Shown one piece after another: positions 1-5,438 of a stretch of 8,616 nucleotides of DNA. The notes under the pieces are model-generated. The model had not been told where the DNA came from and searched no databases. It worked only from the letters and a program-made list of their open reading frames with translations. Position 1 is the first letter of the stretch, and every line of letters begins with the position of its first letter. Source of the stretch: Oscillospiraceae bacterium (GTDB taxonomy: Bacteria; Bacillota; Clostridia; Oscillospirales; Ruminococcaceae); contig JAFYEQ010000068.1 in assembly GCA_017544185.1 (NCBI GenBank), positions 1-8,616 of the forward strand. The letters are read 5' to 3'. Position numbers and translations under genes: made by a program.

Positions 1-1515
1 CCGGATCATGCCGTGGTGCTCCGCGACGACGGCAGCACGGAGGATACCGACCCGGATGAGGTGGAGATAGGCTCCCTCATAGTGGTAGACCCCGGAGAAA
101 AGGTCCCCATCGACGGCATAGTCGAGGATGGCACGTCCACGGTGGATACCGCTGCCCTCACAGGCGAGAGCGTCCCTCGTGATATACACGCAGGGGACGA
201 GATCATATCGGGCTCCGTGAATATGTCGGGACGTCTTGTGATACGCACGACCAAGCCCGCAGGGGAGTCCACTGCGGCAAAGATCATAGAGCTGGTGGAG
301 GAGTCGGGCTCCAAGAAATCCCGCTCCGAGCAGTTCATCACCCGCTTTGCAAGGGTGTATACCCCTGCGGTATGCGGATCGGCTCTGGCTCTGGCGGTGC
401 TCCCGCCCGTAGTAAGACTGCTGATCGGGATGTCGCCCGACTGGTATATATGGGTGTACCGCGCTCTGACCTTCCTTGTGATAAGCTGTCCCTGCGCCCT
501 TGTGGTGAGCATACCCCTGTCGTTCTTCGCAGGGATAGGCGGCGCATCTGCCAAGGGGATACTCATAAAGGGCGCCAACTATCTGGAGAGCCTGTCAAAG
601 GCGTCGGTGGCCGTGTTCGACAAGACCGGCACACTGACCGAGGGCGTGTTCGATGTGTCCGAGATACATCACGGGATAATGCCCAACGAAGCACTGATAC
701 GCTATGCGGCCCATGTAGAGTCGCCTTCCTCCCATCCCATCAGCCGCAGTCTGCAGCGCGCCTACGGCAGCGCAGTAGACCGTGACATCATCAAGGACAT
801 CAAGGAGATAAGCGGCCACGGGATATGCGCCACGGTAGACGGCGTACCGGTAGCCGCAGGCAATGCCAAGCTGATGAAGAGGATCGGCGTACAGCATCAT
901 GACTGCCACAGCGCGGGCACCATCGTGCATATGGCTGTAGGCGGCGCCTATGCAGGACATATCGTAATAAGCGACAGGATCAAGGCCACCTCTGCCAAAG
1001 CCATAGGAGCTCTCAGATCCTCGGGCGTGACCAAGACCGTCATGCTCACGGGCGACAGCGACAAGACAGGCAGAGCGGTAGCCTCACAGCTTGGCATAGA
1101 TGAGGTATATACCGAGCTGCTCCCCGCGGACAAGGTAACGAAGGTGGAGGAGCTCCTCACCAAAAAGCCTCAGGGCTCCTCGCTCCTCTTCGTAGGGGAC
1201 GGCATCAACGACGCTCCCGTGCTCTCCCGTGCGGATATCGGCATCGCCATGGGCGGGCTGGGCTCCGATGCGGCGATAGAGGCAGCTGACGTGGTGATCA
1301 TGGACGACGATCCCGCCAAGATCGCGGCGGGGGTGCGCATATCCCGCAAATGCATGGGGATAGTGCATACCAATATCGTGTTCGCAATCGGCGTGAAGCT
1401 GCTGTGCCTCATACTGGGCGCCATGGGTTATGCCGATATGTGGCTGGCCATATTCGCCGACGTAGGCGTGCTCGTGATATGCGTGCTCAACGCCATAAGA
1501 GCGCTCAGGAGCTAG
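1..1515 (+). CDS. P1B-type heavy-metal translocating ATPase (Zn/Cd/Pb class), 5'-truncated
   Basis: This is a membrane pump that uses ATP to export heavy-metal cations. The reading frame is open from base 1, so the real start and the N-terminal metal-binding part lie outside the window; 504 codons are visible. Landmarks by visible residue: TGES of the actuator domain (54-57), the CPC metal site in a membrane helix (163-165), the phosphorylated Asp in DKTGT (207-211), the SSHP motif typical of P1B pumps (243-246), TGD (350-352) and GDGINDAP (399-406). The last helices carry an Asn-x7-Lys pair (458, 466) and Asp-x-Gly (487-489). Together with CPC these match the ZntA/CadA subgroup that exports Zn, Cd and Pb; this assignment comes from family knowledge, and the exact metal is not settled. 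All catalytic motifs are intact. A terminator follows at 1574-1600. The following genes have their own promoter. Confidence 0.96.
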   Translation, partial: PDHAVVLRDDGSTEDTDPDEVEIGSLIVVDPGEKVPIDGIVEDGTSTVDTAALTGESVPRDIHAGDEIISGSVNMSGRLVIRTTKPAGESTAAKIIELVEESGSKKSRSEQFITRFARVYTPAVCGSALALAVLPPVVRLLIGMSPDWYIWVYRALTFLVISCPCALVVSIPLSFFAGIGGASAKGILIKGANYLESLSKASVAVFDKTGTLTEGVFDVSEIHHGIMPNEALIRYAAHVESPSSHPISRSLQRAYGSAVDRDIIKDIKEISGHGICATVDGVPVAAGNAKLMKRIGVQHHDCHSAGTIVHMAVGGAYAGHIVISDRIKATSAKAIGALRSSGVTKTVMLTGDSDKTGRAVASQLGIDEVYTELLPADKVTKVEELLTKKPQGSSLLFVGDGINDAPVLSRADIGIAMGGLGSDAAIEAADVVIMDDDPAKIAAGVRISRKCMGIVHTNIVFAIGVKLLCLILGAMGYADMWLAIFADVGVLVICVLNAIRALRS

Positions 1516-1573
1516 CTCCGGAGCATACCCCGATGCATGATGACAGACATCTCCCTTCCTTAAAAATATGCAG

Positions 1574-1600
1574 AAGCGGCGGCATCATGCCGCCGTTTTT
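1574..1600 (+). terminator. Rho-independent terminator after the metal ATPase
   Basis: Arms CGGCGGCAT (1577-1585) and ATGCCGCCG (1587-1595) form a perfect inverted repeat around a single C, realistically a 7-bp GC stem with a 5-nt loop. A/G bases at 1574-1576 extend the stem against the T run at 1596-1600. It lies 58 nt after the ATPase stop codon. The same 19-nt palindrome recurs at 4462 and 5402. Confidence 0.93.
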
Positions 1601-1648
1601 GTGTTCCCAAGTATATTCAGATCTGTCTATATTTTTTTCACAGACCCC

Positions 1649-1677
1649 TTTACAAGCACTTTCTTTTGTGATATACT
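1649..1677 (+). promoter_or_regulatory. Sigma-70-type promoter of the leader/secreted-protein unit
   Basis: The -35 TTTACA (1649-1654) and -10 TATACT (1672-1677) are separated by 17 bp, and a TG one base before the -10 makes it an extended -10. Transcription should begin near 1684. This is the only good promoter seen between the ATPase terminator and the secreted-protein gene. Confidence 0.85.
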
Positions 1678-1726
1678 ATTTATTGGCATAAGCTTCATTG
1701 AAATTTCACAGAAAGGGTTTGACGAT

Positions 1727-1834
1727 ATGTCCGTGCATGATACGATCCTAACAGCAAGCACAGCACAGCGGATGACTGTGTCCTTTCGTCATGCCCCTAT
1801 GATAACGGCTATCACGCTCGTGACCGCAGTATGA
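1727..1834 (+). CDS. Possible 35-residue leader peptide
   Basis: A short ORF lies inside the leader. ATG at 1727 is preceded by a purine-rich site (GAAAGGG, 1711-1717) at a 9-nt spacing, and the frame runs to TGA at 1832-1834. The product would be hydrophobic towards its end and has 7 Thr among 35 residues plus several Ile, Val and Leu; it ends in ITAITLVTAV. Its stop codon falls exactly in the loop of the terminator hairpin, so a ribosome finishing the ORF would cover the 5' arm (1815-1829) and could prevent termination. This layout resembles translation-coupled attenuators such as those of amino-acid operons, but the downstream gene is not biosynthetic. The ORF could also be fortuitous, since the frame stays open upstream to 1568. 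Confidence 0.35.
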   Translation: MSVHDTILTASTAQRMTVSFRHAPMITAITLVTAV

Positions 1835-1854
1835 CTGCGGCTGCGGGCGTTTTT
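1815..1854 (+). terminator. Intrinsic terminator/attenuator before the secreted-protein gene
   Basis: A long hairpin has arms 1815-1829 and 1835-1849 around the loop TATGA. The inner CCGCAG/CTGCGG and outer CGCTCG/CGGGCG helices are joined by two G-U pairs and one mismatch. TTTTT follows at 1850-1854. It sits 41 nt upstream of the next start codon and within its transcript, so it is probably conditional. A second CTGCGG copy (1841-1846) gives an alternative pairing for the 5' arm. Confidence 0.8.
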
Positions 1855-1894
1855 GCATCTCCCGCCCTGTGCGGGAAATAATAGGAAAGGAAGA

Positions 1895-4300
1895 ATGAAA
1901 ATGACAAAGCACAAATTGCTGAAAGTATTCATGCCGTTGTGCATAATGATCTCATGCGTGGTAGGCATGAGCACAACGGCGTATGCAGAAGAAGTGACAG
2001 ATGAACTGACTGTGAATGATACCAGCGCAACAAATACCGGATATAAAGACTGGAATTCGGTACAAAAGCCATCAGGTGCGGTCTATAAGGGAAATTCTGC
2101 GAAAGACTACGAAGCTATACAGCTAAGAGGTTCAAGTAATTCTGGCATAGTCACCACTACTTCCGGAGGAAAGGCAAAGAAGATCAAGGTCAAGTGGAAT
2201 AGCAATACAGCATCGGGCAGGATACTGCAGATCTATGGAAAAAATACTGCATATTCTTCTGCTGCTGATCTGTATGATAGCTCAGAAAGTGGCGATCCCC
2301 TCGCATGGATGTATTATGACACCGATACAGAATTCACTATAGAGGGCGACTATGAATATATCGGCATAAAGTCGGAAAAAAAAGCTCTATATATCGATTC
2401 CATTACGATCACATGGGACACCGATGGGACTGGCCCCGCCCTCATAAAGGCCGATATTTCCGATGCATCGGTAATTCTGGATTATGAAAATAAGGTAGAT
2501 CACCTCTTGCTTGATGAAACGCTGATATCCAATTTGTCCGGATTTGAGATCAAATATGGCGAAGATCTCGAAAGTGCTTCCGATACCTTCCCCACCGCGT
2601 CGGGCACATACTATGCTTTTGTTACCGCAAAGGATAACAATTCAAAATATGAGGGCATGGCTGTGAGTGATCCGTTCACCGTTTCGGGAAGCAGCAGATC
2701 GGGAGGCAGTTGGGTAGAAAAAGATCCTTCTGCTCTGAAGTCCGAAGACATCGTGGTGATCTATGATGCAACTTCGGGGATGGCGATGCGCAACGACTCG
2801 AAATATGCTGTTTCGGTAGATCTTGACGAAGCATCTGCTGAGACCCTTGACGATCTGACATGGCGCGTAATAGTGGATGAGCACGGTTATTATAGATTTG
2901 AAGAATATGACCGTGATACCAGCGGTTATTATCTATACTGCGAAGACGGCAATGATGGTGTCAGAGTTGGCACAGACGTTGACAACTATCGTGAATTTAC
3001 AATAGAAGGAAATTATTTATATAATATTGCCCGCGGTCGATATCTCGGCGTCTTTAATAATGGTCAATATGGTTATGATTGGCGTTGCTACACAACTATT
3101 AATCAAAATATAAAAAATACCGTTACGAAGTTTTATGTACAACAGCTCGGCATGACCCTTACCCCTGACACAGCTGAGCTCAAAGTTGGAGAGGCGAAGA
3201 AGCTTACCGCCTCTATTGTTCCCGATAGCCTTGATGATCAGACAGTGATCTGGAGCGTCGGCGGAACAGATGCGGAGGCTGTAAAGCTGTATACAGATGC
3301 AGACTGCAACACAGAGGTAGGTGCAGCTGCCACCGACACCCTGACCGTCTATGCAAAGGGCCTTTCGGCGGGTACGGCTACTGTTACATGCACCGCTAAT
3401 GTGGACAGTAACATATCTGTAAGCTGTGAGTTGAATGTGGCTCAGTCTCCCTGCACTCTCGAAGGTGCCAGCGTTACCCTCAACGGCAAATTCACCCTCA
3501 ACACCTCATTTATCCTTCCCGAAGGAGCATCCCCTGCCGAGTACAAGGCAGTTGTCACCATGAAGGGAACTTCCACCGAATATGACCTTCCTGCAGAGGC
3601 AACAGACGGAATGTACACCATTTCCCACGACATCAGAGCCGTTGATTCCGCAGAACCTGTCAGCATACAGCTCAAAAGGGGCGATGATATAGTCCCGCTG
3701 AATGATCCCGAGGAAACTCCTTATACCGACGGCACATGCACCACCAGCATACTTGACTATTGCCACGCTGTACTGGAAGAATATGAGGATGATCCCGATA
3801 CATTGGCAGCCTACACCTATGCAGCCTATGCTGCTAAGTGGTATAATAGTGATACCGTACTGCCCGATGACATCAACGACATCAGCTACACGCTCGGCTC
3901 GAAATATTACGCGTTCGACGCCTACAAGATGTCCAAGAGAGGTGTAACAAGCGACATTACAGGTCTCGGCCTTACTCTGGTACTTGATTCGGATACCGAG
4001 CTTAGACTCTATTTCAAGAGCACAGGAACTGCGACTGCGAAAGTTGATGGCGAGCCTGTTGACGTGAGACCTTCCGACAATGGTTTCTCCTATGTTTCCA
4101 TACCCAATATCTCCGTGGAAAACCTCACGAAGAAGTATTCCGTGATCCTCAACGACTACTATTCTATTGAGGTATATCCCGTTACCTATGTGCGCAACAC
4201 CTTCTACTGGAATAGTAATGGAAGACCTCAGCCCGATGATCTGATGAACGTAGTTGCCGCACTCTATCAGTATGCAGATTACTTCAAGAAGGATCAATAA
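1895..4300 (+). CDS. Secreted multidomain protein with Ig-like (Big_2) domain, function unknown
   Basis: The product is an 801-residue exported protein. ATG 1895 is chosen for its AGGAAAGGA site at 1883-1891 and because it gives a clean signal peptide: Lys-rich start, hydrophobic core about 12-26, cleavage after AYA (29-31). ATG 1901 is equally possible; the further upstream TTG at 1853 lies in the attenuator T run. Regions in order: a beta-rich carbohydrate-binding-like module (about 40-176); a short beta-sandwich (about 183-265); a Tyr-rich, beta-trefoil-like segment (about 283-415) with YYLYCEDG- and RYLGVFNNG-type repeats; a Big_2 bacterial Ig domain (about 418-516); and a C-terminal module (about 518-801) of two beta halves around a helix with TYAAYAAKWYN. 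I recognise that last module from many gut Clostridia surface proteins, where the helix often reads YGAYAQ. No catalytic site, LPXTG, dockerin or S-layer anchor is visible. The role is probably binding or adhesion, by inference. The small peptide gene follows after 14 nt. Confidence 0.9.
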   Translation: MKMTKHKLLKVFMPLCIMISCVVGMSTTAYAEEVTDELTVNDTSATNTGYKDWNSVQKPSGAVYKGNSAKDYEAIQLRGSSNSGIVTTTSGGKAKKIKVKWNSNTASGRILQIYGKNTAYSSAADLYDSSESGDPLAWMYYDTDTEFTIEGDYEYIGIKSEKKALYIDSITITWDTDGTGPALIKADISDASVILDYENKVDHLLLDETLISNLSGFEIKYGEDLESASDTFPTASGTYYAFVTAKDNNSKYEGMAVSDPFTVSGSSRSGGSWVEKDPSALKSEDIVVIYDATSGMAMRNDSKYAVSVDLDEASAETLDDLTWRVIVDEHGYYRFEEYDRDTSGYYLYCEDGNDGVRVGTDVDNYREFTIEGNYLYNIARGRYLGVFNNGQYGYDWRCYTTINQNIKNTVTKFYVQQLGMTLTPDTAELKVGEAKKLTASIVPDSLDDQTVIWSVGGTDAEAVKLYTDADCNTEVGAAATDTLTVYAKGLSAGTATVTCTANVDSNISVSCELNVAQSPCTLEGASVTLNGKFTLNTSFILPEGASPAEYKAVVTMKGTSTEYDLPAEATDGMYTISHDIRAVDSAEPVSIQLKRGDDIVPLNDPEETPYTDGTCTTSILDYCHAVLEEYEDDPDTLAAYTYAAYAAKWYNSDTVLPDDINDISYTLGSKYYAFDAYKMSKRGVTSDITGLGLTLVLDSDTELRLYFKSTGTATAKVDGEPVDVRPSDNGFSYVSIPNISVENLTKKYSVILNDYYSIEVYPVTYVRNTFYWNSNGRPQPDDLMNVVAALYQYADYFKKDQ

Positions 4301-4305
4301 GGAGG
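4301..4305 (+). promoter_or_regulatory. Strong ribosome binding site of the 39-residue peptide gene
   Basis: GGAGG begins directly after the TAA of the secreted-protein gene and lies 9 nt before ATG 4315. It is the main evidence that the very short ORF downstream is translated, and it suggests coupling to the upstream gene. Confidence 0.8.
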
Positions 4306-4314
4306 TAGAACGAT

Positions 4315-4434
4315 ATGGTATATACAGCACCCGAGATCGAGATCATAAAGTTTGTTACCGATGACGTGATGGATAACAGCATATCCCCATCAAGCGACGC
4401 AGAGACACCTTATCAGGAAGATCCCAACGACTAA
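4315..4434 (+). CDS. Small acidic peptide, 39 residues, unknown function
   Basis: This short gene starts at ATG 4315 and ends at TAA 4432-4434. It shares a transcript with the secreted protein (14-nt gap) and is followed by a terminator at 4459-4485. The product has two halves. The N-terminal half, about 1-20, starts MVYTAPEIEIIKF and continues to TDDVMD. The C-terminal half is Ser-, Pro-, Asp- and Glu-rich with no basic residue, and ends YQEDPND. There is no signal peptide, membrane helix or Cys. From memory, small proteins with a Y-x-x-P-E-x-E-hydrophobic start and an E/D-D-V motif are common in Clostridia and Bacteroidia genomes and are unannotated. The leader-like plus variable-tail layout recalls peptide precursors, but no modifying enzyme or exporter is in the window, so a RiPP role is speculation. 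Translation looks likely because of the strong ribosome site and operon position. Confidence 0.75.
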   Translation: MVYTAPEIEIIKFVTDDVMDNSISPSSDAETPYQEDPND

Positions 4435-4458
4435 GACGCATCAGTCTTTGATACGCAC

Positions 4459-4485
4459 AAACGGCGGCATCATGCCGCCGTTTTT
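4459..4485 (+). terminator. Rho-independent terminator after the peptide gene
   Basis: It has the same palindrome as at 1577, with arms 4462-4470 and 4472-4480 around a C, A bases on the left and TTTTT at 4481-4485. The 37 nt from 4451 to 4487 are identical to 5391-5427. It ends the unit that starts at 1649. Confidence 0.93.
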
Positions 4486-4545
4486 ATGCCCCTGTGGATC
4501 TGAGGATATTTTCAGATTTGGTTTGCAGTGTATCCATTTTAGGTA

Positions 4546-4574
4546 TTGCAGATCATCTTCGATCGTGGTATAAT
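4546..4574 (+). promoter_or_regulatory. Promoter of the macro-domain gene (extended -10)
   Basis: TTGCAG (4546-4551) and consensus TATAAT (4569-4574) are separated by 17 bp, with TGG immediately before the -10. Transcription should start near 4581, giving a leader of about 60 nt. That leader can form a weak bulged hairpin at 4601-4620. Confidence 0.9.
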
Positions 4575-4578
4575 ATTA

Positions 4579-4590
4579 AGGGATGTCCCT
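4579..4590. promoter_or_regulatory. Operator-like inverted repeat at the transcription start
   Basis: AGGGA-TG-TCCCT is a perfect 5+5 inverted repeat that begins 4 bp after the -10 box and so overlaps the predicted start site. The position suits a repressor site or a 5'-end hairpin. No regulator gene is nearby, and a repeat this short may occur by chance. Confidence 0.25.
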
Positions 4591-4630
4591 ATCCCAAAAG
4601 TATCATCATACGATGAGATATCAATGAGAG

Positions 4631-4636
4631 AAGGTG
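4631..4636 (+). promoter_or_regulatory. Ribosome binding site deciding the macro-gene start
   Basis: AAGGTG lies 5 nt before ATG 4642. The other in-frame ATG at 4624 has only weak purines upstream, so this site sets the start used here. Confidence 0.65.
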
Positions 4637-4641
4637 CTTTA

Positions 4642-5370
4642 ATGGATCGAAGATTTATAAGCGCGAATATCGTGAACGTATCAGCCGACGCGATCGTTCT
4701 TCCTGCCAATGAGCAGCTGAAAGAAGGATCGGGCACATCGACCGCGATCTTTCAGGCGGCAGGGAGAAAGGATCTCACGGCAGCGTGTGATAAGCACGGT
4801 CACTGTGATGTGGGGTCTGCTGTGGCTACGCCGGCGTTCGGTCTGGATGCCGACTATATCATCCATGCTGTCGTTCCGCGTTGGGAAGGCGGCGGACACG
4901 ATGAGTACGGGCTTTTGAGTTCTGCATATCTTTCCGCGCTGAATATGGCCGATGTGATGGGATGCAGCTCCATAGCGTTCCCGCTCCTGGCATCGGGCAA
5001 CAACGGCTTTGATAAGGGACTGGCCCTCAAGATCGCATTGGAGAGTATAGACCGTTATTCTTCAAATAATATCAAAGACGTTATCATCGTCCTTTACGGA
5101 GAGCAGACCGTCGAATATGTCAGATCTCAGGGTTTTGAAGTTGATGCAGACAGCAAGATGGTCACCCCCCAAAAAGCAGCCACTCGCAAGAAAGATACTG
5201 CTAAGATCGATGCCGCACTGAAGATGGCGCTCGAATGGGCCAAGGATAAGGATAATATGAGGATGGTCATTGATCTCGGCGTGACCATAGCAGCAATAGT
5301 CTTGAAGAATAAGGCGCAAGTTGAAAACGTCAAAAAGGCAGCCGACATAGTCAAGAAGCTCATCAAGTGA
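4642..5370 (+). CDS. Macro-domain protein (ADP-ribose binding/hydrolase family) with Lys-rich helical tail
   Basis: Macro domains bind ADP-ribose, and many remove ADP-ribose from proteins or deacetylate O-acetyl-ADP-ribose; the substrate here is unknown. ATG 4642 is chosen because AAGGTG lies 5 nt upstream and translation cannot begin inside the promoter at 4546. An in-frame ATG at 4624 lacks a good site. The product has 242 residues. The domain spans about 5-165: DAIVLPAN (16-23) with the ligand-contacting Asn 23, a first phosphate loop EGSGTSTAIFQAAG (28-41), ADYIIHAVVP (70-79), and a second loop ASGNNGFD (117-124). Compared with E. coli YmdB the GGGGVDGAI and STGVYGYP loops are altered, a variant I recall from Clostridia homologues. 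Residues 170-242 are Lys/Ala-rich and probably helical. It is a monocistronic gene, transcribed towards the minus-strand operon, with a terminator at 5398-5425. Confidence 0.93.
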   Translation: MDRRFISANIVNVSADAIVLPANEQLKEGSGTSTAIFQAAGRKDLTAACDKHGHCDVGSAVATPAFGLDADYIIHAVVPRWEGGGHDEYGLLSSAYLSALNMADVMGCSSIAFPLLASGNNGFDKGLALKIALESIDRYSSNNIKDVIIVLYGEQTVEYVRSQGFEVDADSKMVTPQKAATRKKDTAKIDAALKMALEWAKDKDNMRMVIDLGVTIAAIVLKNKAQVENVKKAADIVKKLIK

Positions 5371-5397
5371 GCATGATAGGCTTTTCTTATATACGCA

Positions 5398-5425
5398 CAA
5401 ACGGCGGCATCATGCCGCCGTTTTT
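5398..5425. terminator. Terminator between convergent units
   Basis: The third copy of the 19-nt palindrome has arms 5402-5410 and 5412-5420, followed on the plus strand by TTTTT (5421-5425). It ends the macro-domain transcript. Read on the minus strand, the stem is followed by only TTTG, so it would be a weaker terminator for the operon whose last stop codon is at 5439. Confidence 0.9.
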
Positions 5426-5438
5426 ATTCTCATCCACC

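Larger units (their letters stand above)
1684..1876 (+). promoter_or_regulatory. Structured 5' leader, probable transcription attenuator
   Basis: This is the predicted transcript from the promoter to just before the secreted-protein ribosome site. It can form several local hairpins: CACAG/CTGTG (1764-1768 with 1776-1780), an overlapping and so mutually exclusive ATGAC/GTCAT (1772-1776 with 1788-1792), TGATA/TATCA (1800-1804 with 1810-1814), the strong terminator at 1815-1854, and TCCCGC/GCGGGA (1860-1865 with 1871-1876). GCGGG (1843-1847) in the terminator's 3' arm is also complementary to CCCGC (1861-1865), although that segment is transcribed after the T run. Only about 40 nt separate the T run from the next start codon, too little for a separate promoter, so expression of the downstream gene appears to depend on readthrough. 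I do not recognise a known riboswitch class. Alternatively it is a short independent RNA with leaky termination. Confidence 0.55.

Noticed and set aside
1508..1519. Perfect 12-nt palindrome GGAGCTAGCTCC over the ATPase stop codon
   Set aside because: It has no loop or T run and there is a proper terminator 60 nt further on. It is probably a by-product of the coding sequence.
1684..1854. T-box or known riboswitch in the leader
   Set aside because: The GTGACCGCAG stretch is only superficially like the T-box motif, there is no Stem I or specifier loop, and I see no consensus of the c-di-GMP, SAM, preQ1 or THF classes.
1853..1894. TTG at 1853 as the start of the secreted-protein gene
   Set aside because: It lies in the T run of the attenuator, has no ribosome site, and would put a polar 14-residue stretch before an otherwise clean signal peptide. 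ATG 1895 fits better.
3506..4330. Long minus-strand open frame opposite the secreted-protein gene
   Set aside because: It is an antisense shadow: no ribosome site or promoter, a low-complexity Ile/Val/Gly-rich product, and the plus strand encodes recognisable domains.
4546..4641. TTG at 4546 as the start of the macro-domain gene
   Set aside because: That codon is part of the -35 box. The -10 box at 4569 means the transcript begins near 4581, and the macro fold starts only after ATG 4642.
1577..5420. Three identical palindromic repeats as a CRISPR-like array
   Set aside because: The copies are hundreds to thousands of bases apart, each directly follows a gene end, and each has a T run. They are terminators.
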